Shown here piece by piece: positions 17,431-25,730 of a stretch of 64,000 bases of DNA (position 1 is its first letter; every line of letters starts with the position of its first letter). The notes below the pieces were generated by a model. That model was not told where the DNA came from. It saw only the letters and a list, made by a program, of their open reading frames with translations, and made no database searches. The stretch is from assembly GCF_003205875.1 (NCBI RefSeq), contig NZ_PUBZ01000136.1:62001-126000 (forward strand), written 5' to 3'. The DNA comes from Herpetosiphon llansteffanensis. Its GTDB lineage: Bacteria > Chloroflexota > Chloroflexia > Chloroflexales > Herpetosiphonaceae. Made by a program: the position numbers and the translations under genes.

Positions 17431-19473
17431 CTACTTAATTTCGGTGTTTGCACCAAGCGCTTGGCGTTGATGATCAGGGCTGGAATTGAGCCAACCCATT
17501 GCTTGCCATTCGGCATAGGCTGCATTGTACTGAAAAAGCCATGGTTTAGGCAAACGCGCAATCAGCCACGCTGGCAAGTGTTGGCCAACGTTTGCAATTA
17601 ATGCAGCGCGACTAAACCGCAACCAATCGGCAATCCAGCGCAGCCAATCGCGCCAGCCCAACACTTGCCAAGCAACCTGCATAATGTTTGGGTAATAGGC
17701 CAGCGTGCCTAATACTACCCGATTATAGTCTTGCCACGTCATTTGATCTTGGAAGAAGCGCCGCGCAAGCTCGTAGCCCAAGTCGTTGAGCACATGGGCA
17801 AAGACATTTTGTAGTTCGTTGACATCCTGCGGGCGGCCCCATGGAGTCATAAAGCGGCTAAACACCCAATTCATGCTGACGTTGCTTTGGTAGGCACTGA
17901 TCAGTCTCAGTTGTTGGGGCGTGGTTAATTGCTGTTGTAGCGCTTGTTCGAGCAAATCGGTGGTACGCTCAAGGTTGCGTACAAACGAACCAAAACCGCA
18001 AAAGGTTAATGGCGATTGTTGCGCTGATGCATCGCCCAAGGCCAAAATTCCTGCTAAGGGCTTGGGTTTGCTCAGGGCATGGCGGGCAGGAATATAGCCA
18101 AAAACTGGCCGCAGATGCTTAGCATTCGGTTGTAGTTGCTTGTAACTTGGCAATAATTCAAAATAATCTTCAAATAAATCGAGCAGCGAGTGCTGATACT
18201 GGGCTTTTGCACCAACCCGATCATAATAAAATACATAGACGGTCAGTTCGTGATCGCGGCCTGGAAAGCCTTCCCAAATCAATTGGCGATCAGCTTGGGT
18301 ATCGGCAACGCTAATCAAAATATCGCCCAAGTTTTGGTCATGGTCTGCGCCGCTGAGCACCGTCCCAACAGTTGGGCAGATGCCTGCAAAGGGCTGGGTT
18401 GCAAGGGTCAATGGCGAGGTTGCACCCATGGCATCCATCAGCAAACGTGTTGCAATCACATGCGCTTGATCTGCCTTGCGTACAGCCACAACTGTTTGTT
18501 GGCGCTGTGGATCGTGATAAACATGCTCAAAACTGGTGGCATCCCAAATTGTGCCGCCAGCAGCCAAAAATTGTTGGCGCGCATACTTGAGCAACGCACC
18601 AGCATCAAGCGCAATATCCAAAACCTTGGGCAAGTGTAATTCGGCGGGCGCAACCGCTGAGCCAGCAGCGTGAAAGCGCACAACCCCATCGCTATAGCGC
18701 GCCATAATAATCTCGCGTTCGAGCGTTTCCCACGAGATAAAGCCAGTTGCCACCAAGCGTTCAAGCTCGGCCTGAGAAATATTCCATTCGCGATGAGCAC
18801 AGCCAACTTCATGGCGATCAAACACCAAAACTCGCAGCCCTTTGCGGGCCATAATCGTGGCGTGTAGCAAGCCCAAGCCGCCACCAGCATAGACCAAATC
18901 AAACGCCGTATCGGCCTTGGGCAATTGATCGGTTTGGCTGTAGGGGAGATTTGGCCGCTGGCCCTGCTCAAACTGTTGCCAGCGTTGATCGAGTGCTTGA
19001 ATCCGTTGCAGTTGATCGAGGGCGTTCATGGCTTGGAACGCTTGCCAAGTGCGCGGATGGCTCTCAGCAAGCTGGTTGCTTGCACGTGCTTGGTCGGGCC
19101 AAACTCCGCGCCAGCGTTGCAAAACATCAGCTAATTGGTTGTGTAGCCAGCGGCGGCGTTGCCAATAGTGCCATAATTTGAACGCTGTTTTGGGCCATTC
19201 GACGTGCAAGGTTGCCCGAATGTGGGTGCTGGAAACACTATCCAGCAATTCGAGCACCAAATCGGCTTTGAGGCTTGGTTGATCGCTACTTTGGGCTTGC
19301 CAATGCAAACGTTGCTGGAGATGCTTAGTGCTAATCTGCCAAGCCTGATCAGCCCAAAGCCAGCGGCCAGCAGCTTCCGATCCCAACAACCAGCCTGGCA
19401 GCTCGGCCAAGCGGGCATAAATTGTTGCTGGTGCTGCAGCCCATTCAAGATCATAGTGTGCGTAAACGTGCAT
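17431..19473 (-). CDS. SRPBCC-like domain fused to FAD-dependent oxidoreductase
   Basis: A protein of about 680 residues. The first 125 or so resemble an SRPBCC/polyketide-cyclase-type domain (YDLEWAAAPATIYARLAEL..., then strands and a long C-terminal helix). From about residue 190 a Rossmann FAD-binding motif reads FDLVYAGGGLGLLHATIMARKGLRVLVFDR, as in lycopene-cyclase and geranylgeranyl-reductase-like flavoproteins. Later segments LLMDAMGATSPL and ILALGDASAQQSPLTFCGFGSF fit the second FAD-contact region (GDA). The substrate is unknown; a hydrophobic isoprenoid or polyketide is plausible. The start could be the GTG at 19482 or the ATG at 19473; neither has a strong ribosome site. Confidence 0.75.
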   Translation of the reverse strand: MHVYAHYDLEWAAAPATIYARLAELPGWLLGSEAAGRWLWADQAWQISTKHLQQRLHWQAQSSDQPSLKADLVLELLDSVSSTHIRATLHVEWPKTAFKLWHYWQRRRWLHNQLADVLQRWRGVWPDQARASNQLAESHPRTWQAFQAMNALDQLQRIQALDQRWQQFEQGQRPNLPYSQTDQLPKADTAFDLVYAGGGLGLLHATIMARKGLRVLVFDRHEVGCAHREWNISQAELERLVATGFISWETLEREIIMARYSDGVVRFHAAGSAVAPAELHLPKVLDIALDAGALLKYARQQFLAAGGTIWDATSFEHVYHDPQRQQTVVAVRKADQAHVIATRLLMDAMGATSPLTLATQPFAGICPTVGTVLSGADHDQNLGDILISVADTQADRQLIWEGFPGRDHELTVYVFYYDRVGAKAQYQHSLLDLFEDYFELLPSYKQLQPNAKHLRPVFGYIPARHALSKPKPLAGILALGDASAQQSPLTFCGFGSFVRNLERTTDLLEQALQQQLTTPQQLRLISAYQSNVSMNWVFSRFMTPWGRPQDVNELQNVFAHVLNDLGYELARRFFQDQMTWQDYNRVVLGTLAYYPNIMQVAWQVLGWRDWLRWIADWLRFSRAALIANVGQHLPAWLIARLPKPWLFQYNAAYAEWQAMGWLNSSPDHQRQALGANTEIK

Positions 19474-19551
19474 AATTCCCACAATCGCAATAAAACATTC
19501 TGTGAGCTACTACGCAGGTGGGGTGCAGAATGCTTTAGCGCTAGAAACACA

Positions 19552-19580
19552 AACGCCGCCTTTATGTTAAAAGCGGCGTT
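19552..19580 (-). terminator. Hairpin after the 80-residue gene
   Basis: AACGCCGC (19552-19559) pairs with GCGGCGTT (19573-19580) around a 13-base A/T-rich loop. A short TTT follows on the minus strand. Confidence 0.55.
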
Positions 19581-19603
19581 GATGCTTGAGCTTGGAGCTT
19601 GGT

Positions 19604-19846
19604 CTAGCCAAATTCCAGCTGCATGCCTTCTTGAAAGAGATCCCAAATCAGCCAACAGATGGCATCTTGATCTTCCGTATGTAGATCGTCGATATATGAT
19701 TTGGTGAGCTGAATAATATCTGGGCGACTGAGCAAATAGACGCGATGACCCATCGTTGCATACAGCCGCATCGACAATTCGTCGGCCAATTCAGTCAAGT
19801 CATCATCGATTAATCGTTCATCAGTCGAGCGTAAGCGACCACGCAT
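19604..19846 (-). CDS. Small acidic protein of unknown function
   Basis: An 80-residue, largely helical and acidic protein (DERLIDDDLTELADELSMRL near the start, DDLHTEDQDAICWLIWDLFQEG near the end). No family is recognised. GGAGG lies six bases before the ATG, which supports a real gene. It follows the 288-residue membrane protein on the same strand by 34 bases and ends before a hairpin, so it is probably the last gene of the 21409-19604 operon. Confidence 0.65.
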   Translation of the reverse strand: MRGRLRSTDERLIDDDLTELADELSMRLYATMGHRVYLLSRPDIIQLTKSYIDDLHTEDQDAICWLIWDLFQEGMQLEFG

Positions 19847-19880
19847 CGGCCACCTCCAAGGGTATGAGTTAGTTTAAAAC

Positions 19881-20747
19881 CTAGCGTGAGTAACCGCCAG
19901 GTCGATCCATGGGCGAGCGATCCATCGAAGTGGTATTGGTTGGCTTGGTGCCAGGGTTCATGGAGGTATCCATCAAACTATCGGCAACATAATCCAAGTA
20001 CCCTTTGATGTCCTCGTTATCTTCTAACGCTGCGAAGGGTGTTACGGTTCCGCTAACTGCTTTAACACTTTGGGCTAGCTCTTTCATGGTAGTATCGATG
20101 CCGCGCACCAACCCACGCATAACCGAGGCTAGTTCTTCTTTTTCTTGGACAGTCAAATTAGCAAAACCGATCAACGCCTTCTCTTGAGCGCGGAGCAAGG
20201 TATTGCGTAAAATAGCAATATCGGCTTGGGTTTGCAATTCGTAGCGGCGTACCAAGTGCGCTTGGCGAATCTGTTCGACCAGTTCTTCGCTGCTGACTGG
20301 AGTCCACAACAATGCAGGAATAAAGATAAAGCCGATCAACCCGACCAACACTTGCAACAAGGTAATGTTGCTATCTTGGACGACTGCCTGAGTTTCCCAC
20401 CATTGATATTGCAAGGTAAACGAGTAGTAGACCAGAATCAAGGCACAGACCACGACCACGACGTAGCCGAGGGTTCGGGCATTGATTTTTTGCAACAGCA
20501 TGCCTGCTGGTGACCATGGAATCAAGAAGCTCACCAAGCTGGGCGGTGCTAAAACCAAAATCAATGTAAAGGAGCCAGCAATCAGCTTATTGGGGGTAAG
20601 AACGCTCTGAATGCCCCACCAATACACAGCCGATCCGACCATGGCGCATACGGCAAGCACAACCAAGAGGGTTTTCGCCGTAAACTGAAAACCGCCTCCT
20701 CGGTTGCGGCGCTGACCGCGAACCATTTCTAAATACCGACTGCTCAT
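19881..20747 (-). CDS. Membrane protein with coiled-coil tail, unknown function
   Basis: A 288-residue protein. After a basic, Gly-rich N-terminus come four hydrophobic segments (TLLVVLAVCAMVGSAVYWWG, a second around LIAGSFTLILVLAPP, a third VVVVVCALILVYYSF and a fourth LLQVLVGLIGFIFIPALLW). A long cytosolic helix region with coiled-coil character follows (EELVEQIRQAHLVRRYELQ...), then a Met/Pro/Thr-rich end (TSMDRSPMDRPGGYS). No family is recognised. It is flanked by a lipoprotein gene 20 bases upstream and the 80-residue gene downstream. Confidence 0.7.
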   Translation of the reverse strand: MSSRYLEMVRGQRRNRGGGFQFTAKTLLVVLAVCAMVGSAVYWWGIQSVLTPNKLIAGSFTLILVLAPPSLVSFLIPWSPAGMLLQKINARTLGYVVVVVCALILVYYSFTLQYQWWETQAVVQDSNITLLQVLVGLIGFIFIPALLWTPVSSEELVEQIRQAHLVRRYELQTQADIAILRNTLLRAQEKALIGFANLTVQEKEELASVMRGLVRGIDTTMKELAQSVKAVSGTVTPFAALEDNEDIKGYLDYVADSLMDTSMNPGTKPTNTTSMDRSPMDRPGGYSR

Positions 20748-20767
20748 ATGTACAGTCTCCTTCTGCC

Positions 20768-21409
20768 CTATTGTGGCGTAATATCGGGCGCAAGATAGAC
20801 AAATGTTTCAATAACATCAGCGCCATAGCCAGCACGTCGAATCCGTTGGATCATGCTTGGTTCTAAGGTCAAGCCATAATCTACGTTAATCGTATATGGG
20901 ATGGCTAAAGCAGCTAAACCACTCCAACGCAATCGAAACTCGCCGCTTGCGATGAGTGGAGAGCGAACCCAACCAAGGCCAACATATTGACCTGAGTTTG
21001 GATCATACCACCAAAGCATCACTGTGCCAGGTGCAGCATAGGTTGTTGGCTCGCTAAATTGCTGAACATCAACTTTCTGAGCCTCCCATGCGGCATTCCC
21101 GCTTGGTGGTGGGGTTAGTACAACCGTTGGTACCGCTAAGCTTGGCTCAACTGGCGCGCTGGTTGCAATAACTTGGCTGGTCGGGCCATCTTCAACGGCG
21201 GTTGGCACGAGAATTTGGGTTGGCTGACCAGAAACGTTGGTTTGTGATGGTACGGTTGGTTGAATGTTTGGGTTCGAGCCGCTCACGGTTGGATTGGCAG
21301 CAGTCAGGGTCAACGATTGAAGGTTTAACCCACCTGGTTGGGTACAACCAGCAAGACCTGTGCTAACGACAAAAAACCACAGCCACCGATGTACCGATGC
21401 TCGTTTCAT
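20768..21409 (-). CDS. Lipoprotein, unknown function
   Basis: A 213-residue protein with the signal MKRASVHRWLWFFVVSTGLAGC, lipidated at about Cys22. A Thr/Pro/Val-rich linker (PTVPSQTNVSG, LAVPTVVLTPPPSG) of about 90 residues leads to a compact C-terminal domain (VMLWWYDPNSGQYVGLGWVRSPL...). The ATG at 21409 is chosen because an upstream TTG would place 14 hydrophilic residues before the signal. It is the first gene of a three-gene run and has a promoter at 21575-21606, giving a leader of about 165 bases. Confidence 0.7.
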   Translation of the reverse strand: MKRASVHRWLWFFVVSTGLAGCTQPGGLNLQSLTLTAANPTVSGSNPNIQPTVPSQTNVSGQPTQILVPTAVEDGPTSQVIATSAPVEPSLAVPTVVLTPPPSGNAAWEAQKVDVQQFSEPTTYAAPGTVMLWWYDPNSGQYVGLGWVRSPLIASGEFRLRWSGLAALAIPYTINVDYGLTLEPSMIQRIRRAGYGADVIETFVYLAPDITPQ

Positions 21410-21574
21410 GCGCTCTGTTGCGTACTGCCAAGCTCTGTGGAAGGTCGTCAATTGCTACCACCATCACTATCCAAATGTGGGCTGAGTTATGCCCTGCTCA
21501 TGATGTACACACACATTAATTGAGGTGTCGCGAGCATGTGCAGATGAACATAATTATCAATGCCGCGCATTGAA

Positions 21575-21606
21575 ATTATACTACAAGTTGGCTAGAGTTT
21601 TGTCAA
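21575..21606 (-). promoter_or_regulatory. Promoter of the lipoprotein operon
   Basis: On the minus strand: TTGACA (21601-21606), 17 bases, TAGTAT (21578-21583), overlapping a TATAAT at 21575-21580. It is the only clear promoter in the 21410-21740 gap, which otherwise shows nothing recognisable. Confidence 0.6.
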
Positions 21607-21740
21607 TGTTTTATTAGTCCTCTATTAGCCTATCCCTATGGGGGGAATTGGCCATTACAATGGGCTATTTTAGCAGCTTGCTGGCCCGATTCCCGATTTT
21701 GCTACGCCGTTTATCGCTGCTTGGAAGCAGCAATTATTGA

Positions 21741-21769
21741 TTGACATGTCACCTCATGGGGGATACGAT
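21741..21769 (+). promoter_or_regulatory. Candidate promoter of the MDR reductase gene
   Basis: TTGACA (21741-21746), 17 bases, TACGAT (21764-21769), with an alternative TATACT at 21769-21774. The predicted start of transcription is about 30 bases before the ATG. Confidence 0.45.
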
Positions 21770-21812
21770 ATACTTTAGCACGTCGATGTGTGTTTTATGC
21801 CAAAGGGATGCC

Positions 21813-22796
21813 ATGAAAGCAATTGAATTTCATGAATTTGGAGCCTTGGCAGATGTGTTGCAGTTGGTCGAAAAGCCAACCCCAACCGCTGGCGCTGGCG
21901 AGGTTTTAGTCCGCCTAACCGCGCGCTCGATCAATCCATCTGATGTCTATACGATTCAAGGGACGTATGGGGTGCGCCCTAGCTTACCAGCAGTCCCAGG
22001 TAACGAGGCCGCTGGGGTGATCGAGGCGCTCGGCGAGGGCGTTACTGGCTGGTCTGTCGGCGATCGGGTGATCCTTATGCTCGGCGCAGTCGGGACCGAG
22101 GGCACTTGGCGCGAGTATGCCGTCGTCAAGCCGCAATTTTTGGTGCCAACTCCGGCAGCACTCAGCGATGCCCAAGCTGCTTGTACCTGGGTCAATTATT
22201 TGACCGCGTGGATTATGAGCGATGAATTGCAGTTGCAGCCCGACGAACCAGTCTTGGTAACTGCTGGCGCTTCGCATTTGGGCCGCGCGATGTTGCAATT
22301 GGCCGCAATTCGTGGCTTCAAAGTTGTGGCGACCGTGCGCAAAGCCGAACAAGCCCAAGCTTTGCTTGACGCTGGTGCACTTGGCGTAATCACCCATCCC
22401 GGCGACGATCTTGCCGAGCGCTGGAAGGAAATTACTGGTCAAAAAGGTATTGCCAAGGCGATTGATGCTGTTGCTGGCGAAACTGGCACAGCAGTATTCA
22501 ATGCAATGGCTCCCTATGGTCAAATGATCGTTTATGGTTTGTTGAGCAACCAACCAATTCAAATTGATGGCCGCATTATCTTTAGCGAAGCGACAATTCG
22601 TGGTTTTTGGCTTGGCCGCTGGCTCAACCGCCAAACCCCGCAAGTGCTTGGCAAACTGATCGCTGATGTGAGTGCGATGTTTGCCGATGGTCGTTTGGCA
22701 CCGCATGTTGATACCACGGTCGCCCTCGATGATCTGGCTGGGATCGTGCGTGTGGCAACCGAAGGCGGCACTGGTAAAGTCGTGATTACAGGCTAG
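21813..22796 (+). CDS. Medium-chain dehydrogenase/reductase, quinone oxidoreductase or enoyl reductase type
   Basis: A 327-residue zinc-free MDR protein. The N-terminal GroES-like domain shows VRLTARSINPSDVYTIQG and VPGNEAAGVIEALGEGV; Asn-Pro-Ser-Asp replaces the catalytic zinc ligand region, as in the 2-enoyl thioester reductase and quinone oxidoreductase branches. The Rossmann half carries VLVTAGASHLGRAMLQLAAIRG, a variant of the AxGxxG NADPH motif. The ATG at 21813 has AAAGGG just upstream. It is followed closely by an aminotransferase whose ribosome site overlaps its stop, so they form one operon. Confidence 0.88.
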   Translation: MKAIEFHEFGALADVLQLVEKPTPTAGAGEVLVRLTARSINPSDVYTIQGTYGVRPSLPAVPGNEAAGVIEALGEGVTGWSVGDRVILMLGAVGTEGTWREYAVVKPQFLVPTPAALSDAQAACTWVNYLTAWIMSDELQLQPDEPVLVTAGASHLGRAMLQLAAIRGFKVVATVRKAEQAQALLDAGALGVITHPGDDLAERWKEITGQKGIAKAIDAVAGETGTAVFNAMAPYGQMIVYGLLSNQPIQIDGRIIFSEATIRGFWLGRWLNRQTPQVLGKLIADVSAMFADGRLAPHVDTTVALDDLAGIVRVATEGGTGKVVITG

Positions 22797-22806
22797 GAGG
22801 CTTGTT

Positions 22807-23970
22807 GTGCATCCCAAATCCGCCAATCGCTTAGCTGGCTTTGGCACTTCAATTTTTAGTGAAATAAGCGCTTTGGCCGCGCAATATCAAGCGATCAATC
22901 TTGGCCAAGGCTTTCCTGATTTTGCTGGGCCTGCATTTTTAAAAGATGCTGCTTGTAGCGCCATCAATGCCGATCTCAACCAATATGCGCCAAGTACGGG
23001 TTTGCCAACCTTGCGAGCGGCGATTGCGCGGACATGGGAGCGTCACACCAAAGCCTCAGTCAATCCCGAGACGGAAATTACGGTCACCAGCGGGGCAACC
23101 GAAGCATTGTTTGCCACAATTATGGCCCTGATTAATCCAGGCGATGAGGTTATCATTTTTGAGCCATATTACGATGCCTACCCGCCGAATGTGCTGATGG
23201 CTGGCGGCATTCCACGCTATATTCGTTTGAGCGAGCCACGCTGGGATGTGGATTTTGCCCAAGTTCGGGCTGCGATTACGCCGCAAACCAAAGCCATCAT
23301 TCTAAATACGCCACATAATCCGACTGGCAAAGTTTGGTCGCGGGCCGAATTAAACCAGTTGGCAGCAATTGCGATTGAGCATGATTTGCTGGTATTGAGC
23401 GATGAAGTCTATGATCGCTTGGTCTTTGAAGACCATCAGCATTGCTCGATTGCCACCTTACCTGGCATGTGGGAGCGCACGGTTACCATCAGCAGCACTG
23501 GCAAAACATTTAGCGTAACTGGTTGGAAAATTGGCTATGCAATTGCACCGAATCCGCTGACCGAGGCGATTCGGCGGGTGCATCAATTTGTGACGTTTGC
23601 CAGCGCCACGCCTTTGCAAGCGGCGGCGGTGGTTGGCTTGAATGCTGGTGAGCCATACGAACGCCAGTTATTACAATTTTATAGCGCCCGTCGAGCGCAA
23701 TTGGTTAAGGCGCTGGGCGATGCTGGGTTGTATGTGTTGCCGCCGCAAGGCACCTATTTTGTGATGGCTGATATTCGCGATTTGGGCTGGGATAATGATG
23801 CAGAATTTTGCCGCCATCTAATTAGCGAAATTGGCGTGGCAGCGATTCCCCCATCAGCCTTCTATCACGATAATTATCAAGCGGGGATGGTGCGTTTCTG
23901 CTTTGCCAAAAAGCCCGAAACGATTGCCGCCGCAGCTGAAAAACTCAAGCGCTTAGGGAGCCGAAGCTGA
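22807..23970 (+). CDS. Class I/II PLP-dependent aminotransferase
   Basis: A 387-residue fold-type I aminotransferase. NLGQGFPDF near the N-terminus, NQYAPSTGLPTLR (59-71), SGATEALF, LNTPHNPTGKVW, LSDEVYDRLVFE and the Schiff-base Lys233 in SSTGKTFSVTGWKIGYA are all present. The pattern is closest to the kynurenine/glutamine/methionine aminotransferase subgroup (KAT, YbdL). The start is GTG at 22807, with AGGAGG (22795-22800) overlapping the upstream stop codon. The amino donor cannot be read from sequence. Confidence 0.93.
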   Translation: MHPKSANRLAGFGTSIFSEISALAAQYQAINLGQGFPDFAGPAFLKDAACSAINADLNQYAPSTGLPTLRAAIARTWERHTKASVNPETEITVTSGATEALFATIMALINPGDEVIIFEPYYDAYPPNVLMAGGIPRYIRLSEPRWDVDFAQVRAAITPQTKAIILNTPHNPTGKVWSRAELNQLAAIAIEHDLLVLSDEVYDRLVFEDHQHCSIATLPGMWERTVTISSTGKTFSVTGWKIGYAIAPNPLTEAIRRVHQFVTFASATPLQAAAVVGLNAGEPYERQLLQFYSARRAQLVKALGDAGLYVLPPQGTYFVMADIRDLGWDNDAEFCRHLISEIGVAAIPPSAFYHDNYQAGMVRFCFAKKPETIAAAAEKLKRLGSRS

Positions 23971-24488
23971 TGCGTTTTCCAAAATCTCAAGCATTGCAAT
24001 TGCATTCCTGCTTCGAAGAATTGATTCCAGGCAGGATGCATAGCAGCGGGCAGCGCTTTTTGCCCTTAGTTGTGCTGGGTTTTAAGCAAGTGCGCTTAGG
24101 CGTTGTTGATCGCCATAATCATGTGAATCAGGCCCATGCGGGCCGCTATGGCAAGGCGCAGTTGGTGTTTCAGCTGAGCCGAGTCGCCTTGCAACCAGCA
24201 GATACCCAGCGCATGGCAATCGAGCCAGAGGTTGGCAATGGCTTGAGCACCATGCCGCTGGCCTATGGCTGCATCCAAGATTTAATTACTTGGGAGCGGC
24301 GCGATGATTTGGGCTATGCAGTGAGCTATGTCGAAGCAATTATTGCGGTTGGCATTGGCAGCATTGGTTTGCGCACGACCATAACCGGCCCAAACGTGGC
24401 CAAATTGCCCAATGAGCAGCTGCAAACTGGCGATTGGGTTGTGCTCAGCAATTCACGGATCGATATTTTGGGCTTCGAGCCTGATTAG
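23970..24488 (+). CDS. Protein of unknown function coupled to the aminotransferase
   Basis: A 172-residue mixed alpha/beta protein. Its ATG shares the A of the upstream TGA (TGATG), implying translational coupling. Visible features are a His-rich VVDRHNHVNQAHAGRYG segment and a C-terminal half with many Gly and hydrophobic residues (AIIAVGIGSIGLRTTITG, TGDWVVLSNSRIDILGF). No known family was recognised and no signal or membrane segment is evident. Codon use matches the neighbours. The operon context suggests a link to the aminotransferase and reductase. Confidence 0.6.
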   Translation: MRFPKSQALQLHSCFEELIPGRMHSSGQRFLPLVVLGFKQVRLGVVDRHNHVNQAHAGRYGKAQLVFQLSRVALQPADTQRMAIEPEVGNGLSTMPLAYGCIQDLITWERRDDLGYAVSYVEAIIAVGIGSIGLRTTITGPNVAKLPNEQLQTGDWVVLSNSRIDILGFEPD

Positions 24489-24880
24489 TTTTTGATCCAC
24501 GAAGGACACGAAGCCTAATTTTTTGATCCACGAAGAGCACGAAGAGCACGAAGCCTGAAACCACGAAGATCGCGAAGGTTAATTTTTTGATCCACGTAAG
24601 GTTAAGTTTTTTCGCCACAGATTGGCACAGATTCGTGGGATTATGTTCATGCTAGCCAAGAGCCTAATCCCTCGCCCCTGAATCCTGATCCCTCGTATCC
24701 TCTGCGCCGCTGCGTTAAAGCTGACCCCTTATTGAAACCGCGAAGGGCGCAAAGAACGCGAAGGGCTATGGGCTTTTTGACTTTTGACTTTTGCCTTTTG
24801 ACTTCATCCCTCGCCCCTGAATCCTGACCTCTGAATCCTCTCCCAATTTTGCCTTTTGCCTTTTGCCTTCATCCTTCATA
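24489..24880. repeat. Dispersed intergenic repeat text (cacgaag / cgcgaag / ccttttgac words)
   Basis: This stretch has no gene. It is built from recurring words: CCACGAAG-AGCACGAAG several times, CGCGAAGGGCGCAAAG, CCTCTGCGCCGCTGCGTT, ACTTTTGCCTTTTGAC and CATCCCTCGCCCCTGAATCC. The reverse complements of several of these occur at 39450-39690. Confidence 0.7.
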
Positions 24881-24890
24881 ATTTCAATGG

Positions 24891-24907
24891 TGGCACACTT
24901 TCTGCAT
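24891..24907 (+). promoter_or_regulatory. Sigma-54-like -24/-12 element, copy 1
   Basis: TGGCACACTTTCTGCAT, with GG and GC exactly ten bases apart, as in RpoN-dependent promoters. It lies 231 bases before the first GlsB-type gene. Confidence 0.45.
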
Positions 24908-24959
24908 TTACTTACTAGCAGAACAGGTTTACAACTGTCGATTACAAACAGAAAAACGC

Positions 24960-24976
24960 TGGCACACTTTCTGCAT
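24960..24976 (+). promoter_or_regulatory. Sigma-54-like -24/-12 element, copy 2
   Basis: The identical 17-base TGGCACACTTTCTGCAT, 69 bases after copy 1. The following bases (AACAGTAGAACAACAAG) are similar to those after copy 3, so a unit of 69-88 bases appears to have been duplicated. Confidence 0.45.
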
Positions 24977-25047
24977 TACAGCAACAGTAGAACAACAAGT
25001 ACATTGATAGGAAACTAAACAATGTACAACTACTGAAAAAGAAATGC

Positions 25048-25064
25048 TGGCACACTTTCTGCAT
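25048..25064 (+). promoter_or_regulatory. Sigma-54-like -24/-12 element, copy 3
   Basis: The third identical TGGCACACTTTCTGCAT, 88 bases after copy 2 and 58 bases before the ATG at 25122, the best-placed copy for transcription of the two GlsB-type genes. Confidence 0.5.
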
Positions 25065-25121
25065 AAGCAATCACAGTAGTAACAACAAGCACTATTTGAA
25101 AAAACTAATGGAGGAATCACA

Positions 25122-25379
25122 ATGTTTTCACTTATCGCTTGGCTTATCTTCGGCGCATTGATCGGTTGGGTCGCTAGCAAAATTATGAACACTGATGCTC
25201 AACAAGGCGCAGTATTGAATATTGTTGTCGGGATCATTGGTGCATTCATCGGCGGTTTTTTGGTCAATCGCGACGTGACCGCTAATGTGTTCAACTTGTG
25301 GAGCGTCTTGACCTCGTTGATTGGCGCAGTTGTCTTACTCGCAATCGTCAACTTGGTCCAACGTGGCCGCGTTCGCTAA
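25122..25379 (+). CDS. GlsB/YeaQ/YmgE family stress-response membrane protein, copy 1
   Basis: An 85-residue, three-segment membrane protein. It opens MFSLIAWLIFGALIGWVASKIM, continues with VLNIVVGIIGAFIGGFL and ends with a third segment LIGAVVLLAIVNLVQRGR. This is the transglycosylase-associated (YeaQ/YmgE) family, whose biochemical role is unclear and whose expression is often stress-linked. GGAGG stands eight bases before the ATG. The next gene is a close duplicate (80 of 85 residues the same). Three sigma-54-like elements precede the pair. Confidence 0.92.
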   Translation: MFSLIAWLIFGALIGWVASKIMNTDAQQGAVLNIVVGIIGAFIGGFLVNRDVTANVFNLWSVLTSLIGAVVLLAIVNLVQRGRVR

Positions 25380-25447
25380 GTTTTGAAGCTTACTTAATTA
25401 GTATCAACAAGCACTGATATTGAATTAACTATTTGGAGGAATCTATA

Positions 25448-25705
25448 ATGTTTTCACTTATTGCATGGCTTATCTTCGGCGCATTGATCGGTTGGGTTGC
25501 TAGCAAAATTATGAACACCGATGCTCAACAAGGCACAGTATTGAATATTGTTGTCGGTATCATCGGAGCATTCATTGGCGGTTTTTTGATCAACCGCGAC
25601 GTGACCGCTAACGTGTTCAACGTGTGGAGCGTCTTGACCTCGTTGATTGGTGCAGTCGTCTTGCTTGGGATTGTAAACCTCTTCCAACGTGGACGCGTCC
25701 GCTAA
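25448..25705 (+). CDS. GlsB/YeaQ/YmgE family stress-response membrane protein, copy 2
   Basis: An 85-residue near-copy of the preceding protein with five substitutions (Ala30Thr, Val48Ile, and three near the C-terminus). The intergenic stretch repeats the leader of copy 1: CAACAAGCACT...GGAGGAATC occurs before both starts, so the duplication included the ribosome binding region but not the TGGCAC element. The ATG at 25448 is preferred over an upstream in-frame start inside the Shine-Dalgarno. A strong terminator follows. Confidence 0.92.
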   Translation: MFSLIAWLIFGALIGWVASKIMNTDAQQGTVLNIVVGIIGAFIGGFLINRDVTANVFNVWSVLTSLIGAVVLLGIVNLFQRGRVR

Positions 25706-25730
25706 GCCACAACTGGCTCTGATCTGTGGA

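Noticed and set aside
21984-22847. 287-residue minus-strand frame opposite the MDR reductase
   Set aside because: It is fully antisense to a well-supported MDR gene and has His/Cys-rich sequence without any motif.
24891-25064. Three 17-base direct repeats as replication iterons
   Set aside because: Spacing is uneven (69 and 88), there is no initiator gene or AT-rich unwinding region nearby, and the sequence fits a promoter element just upstream of genes.
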